62,283 nt of DNA from Methanogenium sp. (lineage in GTDB: Archaea > Halobacteriota > Methanomicrobia > Methanomicrobiales > Methanomicrobiaceae): assembly GCA_030595665.1 (NCBI GenBank), contig JAUVCV010000010.1, positions 1-62,283 on the forward strand, read 5' to 3'. The translations under genes and the position numbers were made by a program. Positions within the stretch are counted from its first letter, which is position 1. Each line of letters starts with the position of its first letter. This document shows positions 8,167 through 15,851 of the stretch, piece by piece. The notes under the pieces were generated by a model. The model was not told the origin of the DNA. It ran no database searches and saw only the letters and a program-made list of their open reading frames with translations.

Positions 8167-8549
8167 GCGTTCCGGCCTCCGTATCTGGTATTGTTATTAA
8201 AAAAAATTCAATTCATTCGCTGCTTTTCTGGTATGAACCGTTCTTCAGCTTTTTCATATAAATAGTTCACCAGAAGTATTAATGGTGTTCGTGTGGGTGG
8301 CTGCCGTGCGTACTTCCTGTGGGTGGTGAACTCCTGTTTTTGTGTTTCATGGCTCTTTTTTGGTGTCATGTGGGGTGAGGGGGGGTGTTGGAGGAGCCCT
8401 GGGGCGTGGGGTGACTTTGGCAAAGTCGCAGGGAGGGGTGAGGGGTGGGTGTGTCCGTTCTTGTGCCAAATTATGGTTTTCCCCTCTGTTGTGCGAGAAC
8501 AAATAAGATAGGTTAAATACTGTCCGTATCAAAATAAGAGAGGCATCTT
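8167..8549. other. G-rich intergenic region with a G-quadruplex motif
   Basis: About 380 bases separate the divergent infB and tRNA-His genes. The plus strand from about 8290 to 8460 is very G-rich and T-rich and poor in A. It contains GGGAGGGGTGAGGGGTGGG (8431-8449), which has four G-runs with short loops. A short hairpin GACTTTGGCAAAGTC (8413-8427) lies beside it. The frames here encode only low-complexity peptides. A TATA-like GTTAAATACT (8512-8521) is placed correctly for tRNA-His. Confidence 0.6.
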
Positions 8550-8621
8550 GCCGGGGTAGGGTAGTGGTTATCCTCAGGGATTGTGGCTCCCTGGACTCGG
8601 GTTCAAGTCTCGGCCCCGGCC
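8550..8621 (+). tRNA. tRNA-His (anticodon GTG), no encoded G-1
   Basis: A 72-nt tRNA with acceptor stem GCCGGGG/CCCCGGC. The anticodon loop contains GTG between the arms AGGGA and TCCCT, and the T arm is TCGGG-TTCAAGT-CTCGG. The discriminator at 8621 is C73, the histidine identity base. The base before position 1 (8549) is T, so the G-1 needed by HisRS is not encoded and must be added after transcription. A Thg1-type enzyme is encoded at 28548-29273. CCA is not encoded. Confidence 0.97.
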
Positions 8622-8759
8622 TCTTTATTTTTTTGGATTCGTTTAGAATGCGTTATTTTGAGTTGTAACCGTATTTTTCTGGCCTGTTTTATTTTTGCTG
8701 TCTGCTCTAAATGCGATGGGGCCCCAGATTATGTTTGGATGCGGATGACAGCAGATGAT

Positions 8760-9264
8760 ATGCGTGATGATGTTATTTTTTCTGAAGTGTGAGTGGTTTC
8801 GTAATCAGAGTCTGGTGATGGTGGTCTGGGGTGCTGCCCTTCTTGTCTGGTATGAATTTTATCTTCAGGTTGTTGCAGGGTGTGCCCTTTGGGAGCAATC
8901 CTGGGCCTGACTGGATGATGTGGGTGCTTCTGGTGTTTGGCATCGGTATGCCTGCACTTCCCCTCCTCCTCCGGCTTGAGGTGGAGGTGAGGGGCGACCG
9001 TTTGTCCTATCGGATGTATTTGATCCACCTGCAGTTTCGAAATGTGGCCTGTCACGAAATTGCAGCAGCGGAGGCCACATCATACCGGCCGCTGTGGGTG
9101 TATGGTGGTTGGGGTATCCGGCGGGGAAAGACAGGGCCTGCCTATACTGTGTTTCAGGGAATTTTGGGGTCAGGATCTCTCTCATGGATGGCACGTCCCT
9201 TCTCATCGGGTCACAGCGGGGGGGCGAGCTTGTTGCTGCGCTTTCCTATTGTATTTCTGAATAG
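8760..9264 (+). pseudogene. broken gene with three frameshifts (probably DUF6141-like)
   Basis: Joining three frame changes rebuilds a continuous protein of about 165 residues. It reads MRDDVIFSEV (8760), EWFRNQSLVMVVWGAALL (after an extra base near 8790), VPFGSNPGPDWMMW (after an extra G near 8880) and YGGWGIRRGKTGPAYTV. After a further shift near 9152-9160 it reads GVRISLMDGTSLLIGSQRG, ending at TAG 9262-9264. The rebuilt protein has two N-terminal membrane segments and a PH-like C-terminal half. The GGWGIRRG and LLIGSQR motifs recall a family I believe to be DUF6141. Neighbours are intact, so real decay is more likely than poor sequence, but base-call errors in G-runs cannot be excluded. 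Confidence 0.72.
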
Positions 9265-9467
9265 GTCCTCTGTGCGGAGTGACGGAATATATTTGTGCAT
9301 GAGTGGGCTTCCCTCACACATGGATGGGTATGGGTGTATGCATATTCCTGTCATTTGGTCAGGGGTTCTTCGTGAGATGGTGATGCTGCGATGCTCTTCC
9401 TCCTGAACTTTGGCCTGTGCAGCAATACTAAAAGATAAACGTTGGTAATCTCAAAATAGTAGGGGTT

Positions 9468-9485
9468 GAGACAGGGATCTGTCTC
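9468..9485. promoter_or_regulatory. perfect inverted repeat just before the hybrid kinase start
   Basis: GAGACAG (9468-9474), a 4-base spacer GGAT and CTGTCTC (9479-9485) form a perfect 7-bp dyad. It ends three bases before the first possible ATG (9488). It could be an operator or an RNA hairpin that covers the ribosome-binding region. A TATA-like element AAAGATAAACG lies at 9431-9441. Function is inferred from position only. Confidence 0.4.
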
Positions 9486-9487
9486 GG

Positions 9488-11668
9488 ATGATGTATATGC
9501 GTGTCCTCTATATTGACGATGATGAAGGATTTGTACACGGGGCAGAAAACTCTCTCTCTGATCTCGGAGGGTTTCATGTCGATGTCTCGATGTCATCTGC
9601 TGATGCGCTCGAAAAACTGCGGGAGAGCAGATATGATGCCATCATCTCGGAACACGCACTCCCTGTGATAGATGGAATCGGGACTCTGAAAAATCTCCGT
9701 CTTGCCGGTGATGCTATTCCCTTTGTCTTCTTTACTGCTGCCCATGGTGAGGATACTGCCATTGAAGCCCTGAATGCGGGTGCTGATTTTTACCTCCGGA
9801 AAGGGGTGGACTCCGTGGCACAACAGGGGTTCCTCATCAATACTGTCCGCTGGCTGGTGGCAGGGAAAAGGGCATGCTGCCTGCCAGTACCGCTTCAGTC
9901 TGAACTGCGGATGATCCTGGACTCATCAGATGAACCGATCGTCTTCACCGGACTTGACCGCATCATTCTCTGGGCAAACAAGTCCTTTCTTGCCTCTCAT
10001 GGGGTGGAAGCCCATGATGCCGTCGGCAAACATTGTTATGAGGTGGCGTGGGGGAGGGATGTCCCCTGTGTCCATTGCAAAGTCTCGGAGGTCATTTCCG
10101 CCGGGAAAAGTGTATCTTCTGAAGTTGCCTACCCGGATGGTCGGTTTGCTTTGGTCACTGCCTATCCGGTCACTGACAATGAGGGGGTGGTATGGGGGTT
10201 TGTCGAGAAGGAGACTGACATCACCGCAATAAAAGATGCTCAGGAGGCCGTCCGGCAGGAGAAAGAGAAATATACTCTCCTTATTCAGTCAGCCAATGAT
10301 ATGATCTATCTGCATACTCTGCTGCCGGGGGGAAATCCTGGGAGAATTCTGGAGGTTAATGATGCTGCGTGCATGAGGATGGGCTATTCGCGGGAAGAAT
10401 TCCTTCAGATGGGGATCTATGATCTCAATGATCCCGATCTGGATGGGCATCTTAATTCCCTCATCTCTGAAATTGGTGGAAAGGGTCGGTCTATATTTGA
10501 ATGGAGGCACCTGACGAAGGCGGGGGATGTGGTGCCTGTTGAGGTGTCCGTGAATCATTTTAAGCTGGATGGTACACCTGTTGCGCTCTCTGTTGTCAGG
10601 GATATAACGGAACGCAAAGAGGCAGAAATGGCCCTCAGAATGCGTGAGCAGGAATATCGGGATCTGGTTGAAAATATGAATGAGGTTATTTTCCGGCTTG
10701 ATCCCAATGGAAAATTTACGTATATCGGCCCGGCAATTGAGAAGATGGCGGGGGATGTCAGGTATAGTCCGTCAGAGCTGATCGGGAAGGATTTCATTGA
10801 CTATATCTATCCTACCGACCGGTCCCGGGTACGGGCACAATTCCGGGAGCGTCTCTCTGGGATTTCAAGAAAATCGACGTTTCGGCTGCTGACGAAGGTG
10901 GGGGATGAACGCTGGGTGCTGGAGTCCAGCAGACCGATCAGGGAAGATGGTGCGATAGTGGGTGTTCAGGGGGTATTTCTTGACATCACAGACGTAAAGC
11001 GGATGGGCGCCGCCCTGAAGAAGGCGAACAAGAAACTGAATATTCTCTCTAGTATCACACGGCATGACATCCTGAACCAGATCACTTCCATGGATTTGTA
11101 TCTGGAACTCATTGAGGATGATTCGGAGGACCCACAGAAACGGCGCGATTTTTTTGAAGCAGCGGAGGGGATCATGGGGAATCTCGAACGGATCATCACC
11201 TTTACCCGTATGTATGAGGATCTGGGCGTAAATGAACCGGAATGGCAGGACATTGCTGCCGTTGTTGAGCAGGAGATGGTTCCGATTTCTGGTGGGCTGG
11301 CGGTCACAAATGAGGTGTGCGGTCTTGAAGTCTATGCCGACTGCATGCTGGGTAAGGTCTTTTCAAACCTGGTGGGGAATTCAGTGATGCACGGGGGGGA
11401 TGCACATGGTGTCACCGTTTCGTTTGAAGTGTATGAGGCTGAAGGGTGTATCATTGTCACTGATGATGGTGTGGGTATTCCGACAGATATGAAGGAGAAA
11501 ATCTTTCAGAAGGGTGTTGGGAAAAATACCGGATTCGGGCTCTTTTTGTCCCGCGAGATTCTTGATCTGACGGGGCTTTCAATACGGGAAACCGGTGTGC
11601 CGGGTGTCGGTGCCCGTTTTGAAATTCTGGTCCCGGAAGGAAATTACCGGCATGTTTCCCGTGCCTGA
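9488..11668 (+). CDS. Hybrid sensor: receiver domain, three PAS domains, histidine kinase
   Basis: A soluble 726-residue signalling protein. Residues 4-125 are a receiver domain (LYIDDDEG, late YLRKG lysine). Its phospho-acceptor position reads ISEHALP, with Glu at residue 55 instead of Asp. Three PAS domains follow (about 135-255, 260-375 and 380-500). The first has HCYE...PCVHC, a cysteine pattern seen in redox-type PAS domains. The H-box is TRHDILNQ (about 518). The N box (NLVGNSVMHGG), DDGVGIP and GFGLFLSREI complete an ATPase domain. Such soluble PAS kinases are abundant in Methanomicrobiales, and their partners are rarely known. In-frame ATGs at 9488, 9491 and 9497 compete; MRVLYIDDD (9497) would fit the family start. 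Confidence 0.92.
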   Translation: MMYMRVLYIDDDEGFVHGAENSLSDLGGFHVDVSMSSADALEKLRESRYDAIISEHALPVIDGIGTLKNLRLAGDAIPFVFFTAAHGEDTAIEALNAGADFYLRKGVDSVAQQGFLINTVRWLVAGKRACCLPVPLQSELRMILDSSDEPIVFTGLDRIILWANKSFLASHGVEAHDAVGKHCYEVAWGRDVPCVHCKVSEVISAGKSVSSEVAYPDGRFALVTAYPVTDNEGVVWGFVEKETDITAIKDAQEAVRQEKEKYTLLIQSANDMIYLHTLLPGGNPGRILEVNDAACMRMGYSREEFLQMGIYDLNDPDLDGHLNSLISEIGGKGRSIFEWRHLTKAGDVVPVEVSVNHFKLDGTPVALSVVRDITERKEAEMALRMREQEYRDLVENMNEVIFRLDPNGKFTYIGPAIEKMAGDVRYSPSELIGKDFIDYIYPTDRSRVRAQFRERLSGISRKSTFRLLTKVGDERWVLESSRPIREDGAIVGVQGVFLDITDVKRMGAALKKANKKLNILSSITRHDILNQITSMDLYLELIEDDSEDPQKRRDFFEAAEGIMGNLERIITFTRMYEDLGVNEPEWQDIAAVVEQEMVPISGGLAVTNEVCGLEVYADCMLGKVFSNLVGNSVMHGGDAHGVTVSFEVYEAEGCIIVTDDGVGIPTDMKEKIFQKGVGKNTGFGLFLSREILDLTGLSIRETGVPGVGARFEILVPEGNYRHVSRA

Positions 11669-11705
11669 GGGGACAGTCTGTGCTGGTGTGGCAGGGGGCT
11701 CTTTT

Positions 11706-13097
11706 TTAGTCCCTTTCAATTTTCCGTGCAATTGAACAGAAGTACATCTCCCCGTTTGCATTCACAAAAGTCCGTGAGAGGTCGACATCAAAGATGGTTC
11801 CGTCACGTCTGCGGTGGACGGATATGGTTCGTTCTTTTCTGCCGGGTTCCGGTTTGTTCCACATTATCTCCCATTTCTCGTGGGTGATTGAAGGGTTCAC
11901 GTCATAAATGGTGCACTCTGCGAGTTCGTCTTTGCTATATCCCATGAGTTCCTCTGCAGTCTGGTTTGTCAGGCAGATGCTCCCGTCATGGCTGAAGAGG
12001 AGGATGGAGTCTGAAGCCTGGTCAAAGGCCTGTCGGGTGAAGAGCAGTTCCCGTTCCAGATCTTCTTTTTCTGCAAGAACTGTCATGAGTGCCTGATTTG
12101 CCTGCTGCATCTCTGCTGTCCGCTTCTGGATATTCTCTTCGAGGTTCTGGTGATACTGGCGGATCTGCTCTCTGCATTGTTTCAGTGCTGTGATGTCATG
12201 CCCAATGGCATGGTAACCGGTGATGGGGCCGCCCCTCTCTCCGAGGGCCCGGATGGTCCACGTTTCCCAGCCGGGGGAACCATCGCGGCGGATGGCACGG
12301 ATGTCTTCTGTCACCGGCTTGCCGCCGGGCAGGAGGGATGCAATGAGGGAGTCAAGATGGCGGCGTTCATCCGGCCGGAATGCCGGCAGAAAGCGGATTC
12401 CTGTTATGCTGTCTGTTGAACGCCCGGCATGACGGCAAAACGCTTCGTTCGCACAGTCAATGGTCATCGCGGGAGAGATGAGGACAACCCATTCGGTAAG
12501 GTCTTCGCTGAGTGTGGTGTAGCGTTCTTTCCAGGTATTCTGCTCTTCTTCTGCTGCGGCGCTTTCGGTGATGTCCGTAAAGGTGACAGCACACCCTCCT
12601 GCACCACTGCTGAAGACAATGGGGATCAGCTGGATGACAAGGTCGGTCTTCTGCCGGTTCCGGGTGATGCTGGTGGAGTATTCTCCCGGTGTGCCTGCCA
12701 CTGCATCCCGGCATTTCGCAAGGAATGTCTCATCGCGGAAGAGTGGGGCGGGCACTGCGGTATGGGGCATGTGGTCTGTCTCCTTTGGGAGGTGGAGGAG
12801 GTGGGTGGCCTCAGGTGTGGGCCCTGTGATATCCAGCCGGGATGTCAGGCAGAGGCGGGCGGGTGGCGTGACAAGAGGGAGTGCCTGCACCGGCACTCTC
12901 CGGGCAGGGAAGTAGACCTTTGCCGGTCCCATGTGTTTCCGGTCAATCTCCCCGGTGGCCACCAGCATGTCCAGATATTTGGCGGTGGTGTTGCGGTGCA
13001 TACCGAGGGTGGTGGCAATCTTGGTGATGGTCATCCCAGTGGGTGATGTCTGCAGCAATTGGCGTATTGTCTCTGTTTCTTTCCAGTCTGGTGTCAT
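11706..13097 (-). CDS. HTH-PAS sensory regulator without kinase domain
   Basis: A 463-residue protein. The N-terminus is a winged helix-turn-helix (ITKIATTLGMHRNTTAKYLDMLVATGEI). A linker and three PAS-like regions follow, ending around VVLISPAMTID, HDITALKQ and SILLFSHDGSICLTNQ. A coiled coil around QNLEENIQKRTAEMQQ links PAS domains. There is no H-box or ATPase motif, so this is likely a one-component regulator that senses a ligand or redox state with its PAS domains and binds DNA itself. I prefer ATG 13097 because AAGGAG lies a few bases before it; the frame extends to a TTG at 13121. It converges with the hybrid kinase and is divergent from acs, making acs a candidate target. Confidence 0.85.
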   Translation of the reverse strand: MTPDWKETETIRQLLQTSPTGMTITKIATTLGMHRNTTAKYLDMLVATGEIDRKHMGPAKVYFPARRVPVQALPLVTPPARLCLTSRLDITGPTPEATHLLHLPKETDHMPHTAVPAPLFRDETFLAKCRDAVAGTPGEYSTSITRNRQKTDLVIQLIPIVFSSGAGGCAVTFTDITESAAAEEEQNTWKERYTTLSEDLTEWVVLISPAMTIDCANEAFCRHAGRSTDSITGIRFLPAFRPDERRHLDSLIASLLPGGKPVTEDIRAIRRDGSPGWETWTIRALGERGGPITGYHAIGHDITALKQCREQIRQYHQNLEENIQKRTAEMQQANQALMTVLAEKEDLERELLFTRQAFDQASDSILLFSHDGSICLTNQTAEELMGYSKDELAECTIYDVNPSITHEKWEIMWNKPEPGRKERTISVHRRRDGTIFDVDLSRTFVNANGEMYFCSIARKIERD

Positions 13098-13302
13098 ATC
13101 TCTCCTTATCTGTCTTTTCAATCAGTTTGTTATGCAGTGCATATCCGTTGTGCCTGAACAATATTTATACCTCGTTACGTTAATATGGGTGTGGCAATGC
13201 ACTGCAGTTGCAGTTGTCCCCTCCCCTTTTTGGTTTTCATACCTCTCGGGGAGAGTCAGCACAACAAAAAATATGCATGATTAATCGTGTAGGTGAAATA
13301 AA

Positions 13303-15195
13303 ATGTCAGGTTCATTTGATGTAAAACTCGAAGAAAAGGTCTATCTCCCTGACCCTTCAGTCCGTGAAAGGTCATGGATCGGTGATTATGATACTGAGTA
13401 CAAACGCTTCCTCCGTGATCCCGACGGGTTCTGGGAGGGAATAGCGAATGAACTCGACTGGTTCAGGAGATGGGACCATGTAAAAAAGTGGGATCCACCC
13501 TATGCGGAGTGGTTCACAAACGCACAGCTCAATATCACCCACAACTGCCTTGACCGGCATGCGACAGGTGAACGGCGCAACAAGGTGGCCCTTATCTGGC
13601 GGGGGGAAACAGAGGGGCAGGAACGGGTGCTTACCTACCACCAGCTCTACCGGCAGGTGATGCGGTTTGCAAGTGCCCTCAAAAAGATGGGGATTGAAAA
13701 GGGAGACACCGTCTGCCTCTACATGCCGCTTGTGCCTGAACATATCGTCGCCCTCCTCGCATGTGCGAGAATCGGTGCGGTTCATAACATCGTGTATGGC
13801 GGGTTCGGGGCAGGGGCGCTAAATTCCCGTATCCGTGATTCCGGGGCAAAACTGGTGATCACGTCAGACATCGGATACCGCCGCGGCAAACGTGTGGCAC
13901 TGAAGACGATCGTTGACGAGGCGGTGGTCGATGCCCCGACGGTGGAGAAGATTATTGTTCTCCGCCGGTCTGATCCGGGCCCGGAACTCTTCAGTGAGAT
14001 GGAGGTGGACTTCTATGAAGTGCTGGAAAGCGGGGACGCCACCTGCGAAGCGACGGTGATGGACGCAGAAGACCCGCTTTTTATCCTGTATACGAGTGGG
14101 ACGACCGGCCAACCGAAGGGCATTGTCCACACCTGTGCAGGATACATGGTCGGCACCTACTACACGACAAAGTATGTCTTTGACATGAAGGAGAACGACG
14201 TTCACTGGTGTACGGCAGATCCCGGTTGGATCACCGGCCACAGTTACATCGTCTACGGGCCGCTTGCCATGGGTGCGACGGTCCTCATCACCGAGACCGT
14301 GCCGGACTACCCGGACCCTGGCATCTTCTGGCGCATCATCGAGGACTTTGGGGTGACCATCTTCTACACCGCCCCGACGGCCATCAGGATGTTTATGCGG
14401 GTCGGTGAGGAGTGGCCAGACAAATACAATCTCGACTCCCTGCGGATCATCGGTTCGGTGGGTGAACCCCTCAACCCGGAGGCATTTGAGTGGTACTACC
14501 GGGTCATCGGAAAGAGCCGCTGCCCCATCGTCGACACCTGGTGGCAGACGGAAACCGGGATGCATATGATTACAACAATGGTCGGTGAACCCATGAAGCC
14601 GGGATTCTCCGGCAAGTCCATTCCCGGCGTGGTCGCGGATGTGGTCGATATGGACGGCAATTCGGTTGAGCCGGGGACAGGCGGGCTGCTTGTGATAAAA
14701 GAGCCCTGGCCGGCACAGATGCGGGCGGTGAATAACGACGACGCCCGCTACCGTGCCTACTGGGAAACGATAAATGGCTATTACACTGCAGGCGACCTCG
14801 CCGTAAAAGACGAAGATGGTTACATCATGATTCTCGGGAGGTCAGATGACATCATCATCGTCTCCGGCCACAATCTGGGAACGGCAGAAGTGGAGAGTGC
14901 GCTTGTCTCCCACGAAGCGGTGGCAGAAGCGGCTGTGATAGGTCTTCCCGATCCGGTGAAAGGCCAGATGGTGAAGGCGTTTGTCATCCTCGTAGATGGC
15001 AACATGCCCACAGAGAAACTGAAGTCGGATCTCATCTACCATGTGCGGATGGGTATTGGCCCGATTGCGATGCCATCTGCAATCGATTTCGTTGATTCGC
15101 TCCCGAAGACCCGCAGCGGCAAGATCATGCGCCGGGTCTTAAAGGCACAGGAACTCGGGATGGATCCGGGGGATATCTCGACACTGGAGGATTAA
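13303..15195 (+). CDS. acs: Acetate-CoA ligase, AMP-forming (acetyl-CoA synthetase)
   Basis: This enzyme converts acetate, ATP and CoA to acetyl-CoA, AMP and PPi, giving autotrophic-type methanogens a route for acetate assimilation. The 630-residue protein has the AMP-binding motif YTSGTTGQPKG, the core WWQTETG, GDLAVKDEDGYI with the hinge region GRSDDIIIVSGHNLG, and the C-terminal PKTRSGKIMRR with the catalytic lysine. Length is full. GGTGA lies 7 bases before the ATG. The 205-base gap to the divergent HTH-PAS gene holds both promoters. A T-run (15206-15212) after the stop may terminate it. Confidence 0.96.
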   Translation: MSGSFDVKLEEKVYLPDPSVRERSWIGDYDTEYKRFLRDPDGFWEGIANELDWFRRWDHVKKWDPPYAEWFTNAQLNITHNCLDRHATGERRNKVALIWRGETEGQERVLTYHQLYRQVMRFASALKKMGIEKGDTVCLYMPLVPEHIVALLACARIGAVHNIVYGGFGAGALNSRIRDSGAKLVITSDIGYRRGKRVALKTIVDEAVVDAPTVEKIIVLRRSDPGPELFSEMEVDFYEVLESGDATCEATVMDAEDPLFILYTSGTTGQPKGIVHTCAGYMVGTYYTTKYVFDMKENDVHWCTADPGWITGHSYIVYGPLAMGATVLITETVPDYPDPGIFWRIIEDFGVTIFYTAPTAIRMFMRVGEEWPDKYNLDSLRIIGSVGEPLNPEAFEWYYRVIGKSRCPIVDTWWQTETGMHMITTMVGEPMKPGFSGKSIPGVVADVVDMDGNSVEPGTGGLLVIKEPWPAQMRAVNNDDARYRAYWETINGYYTAGDLAVKDEDGYIMILGRSDDIIIVSGHNLGTAEVESALVSHEAVAEAAVIGLPDPVKGQMVKAFVILVDGNMPTEKLKSDLIYHVRMGIGPIAMPSAIDFVDSLPKTRSGKIMRRVLKAQELGMDPGDISTLED

Positions 15196-15360
15196 CTCCT
15201 CCCGTTTTTTTGCAGCAAATGCCTCCTGAATCGCAAACCGGTGAGTAGAGTGGATGGCTCTGTATGACAGGGGTGATGGCACTGATGATATCGGTATGTG
15301 GTAGCGGGAGTGGTTGGCAGAAGGAGTGATCGTCATGGATGCCACCGGGGCGCATCCTCC

Positions 15361-15603
15361 TTAAAGCAAAACTGCTGCCGTCGTCCGGTTATCCGTCGGA
15401 TCACAGACGATCGTCGGGGACGGCACAGGGATATGGGTCGGCCGTACGGTCGGCTCAAAGGTGGAGGGCTGATATCCTCCTTCGTTCTCCCCGGAGGAAA
15501 AGGAGGTGCACCCACAGATGCTGCAGAAGAGTATAAAACAGACCGCAACAGCTGTGAAAAGGGTAATGCGCCGGATGAGAGGTGGGGGGCCGGATGTTAG
15601 CAT
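15361..15603 (-). CDS. small putative lipoprotein
   Basis: An 80-residue protein with a short polar N-terminus containing RR, a hydrophobic stretch (ITLFTAVAVCFILF) and a lipobox-like SICGC. A Ser/Thr/Pro-rich tail typical of extracytoplasmic methanogen proteins follows. It is predicted to be exported and anchored by lipid. There is no recognisable domain after the tether. No good ribosome-binding site is seen before the ATG at 15603, so translation may be leaderless. It lies downstream of the radical SAM gene on the same strand, separated by the DUF3427 remnant. Confidence 0.45.
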   Translation of the reverse strand: MLTSGPPPLIRRITLFTAVAVCFILFCSICGCTSFSSGENEGGYQPSTFEPTVRPTHIPVPSPTIVCDPTDNRTTAAVLL

Positions 15604-15680
15604 GTGTTATAATCGTGTTTAGGACGGTGGAGCATTTATGGATGTTGGTGAGGGAGATTCGGCACAGAAGGTGGGGCGGT

Positions 15681-15851
15681 TCACACACTCATTTTCAGTG
15701 CCTTCTCCAGAAGGCGGGGTGGCATTGGCCGGCTGCCTTCGTGCCTGACGTAGGTGGCTGTCCCGAGGCATGTGTAGGGTTCGGCACGGTTCTTTATCTC
15801 CTTATACTCCCGCACGAAGAGAAGCACCTGTGTCCCTTGTTCAGTGATCAT
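15681..15851 (-). pseudogene. remnant of a DUF3427 helicase C-terminal domain
   Basis: A 56-codon frame begins at an ATG directly after the radical SAM stop codon. It reads VLLFVREYKEIKN, AEPYTCLGTATYVRHEGSRPM and PPRLLEKALKM. The first part closely resembles the end of the DUF3427 domain found at the C-terminus of large DEAD/DEAH helicases with phospholipase D-type domains. The rest of such a protein (about 900 residues) is missing. The usual segment between the SRPM motif and the final helix also seems to be deleted. It is probably a leftover of a lost helicase or restriction-type gene, although it could still be translated by coupling. Confidence 0.6.

Noticed and set aside
8293-8511. 72-codon frame upstream of tRNA-His
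   Set aside because: It is low-complexity Gly/Trp/Val-rich translation of a G-rich intergenic strand with no start signal.
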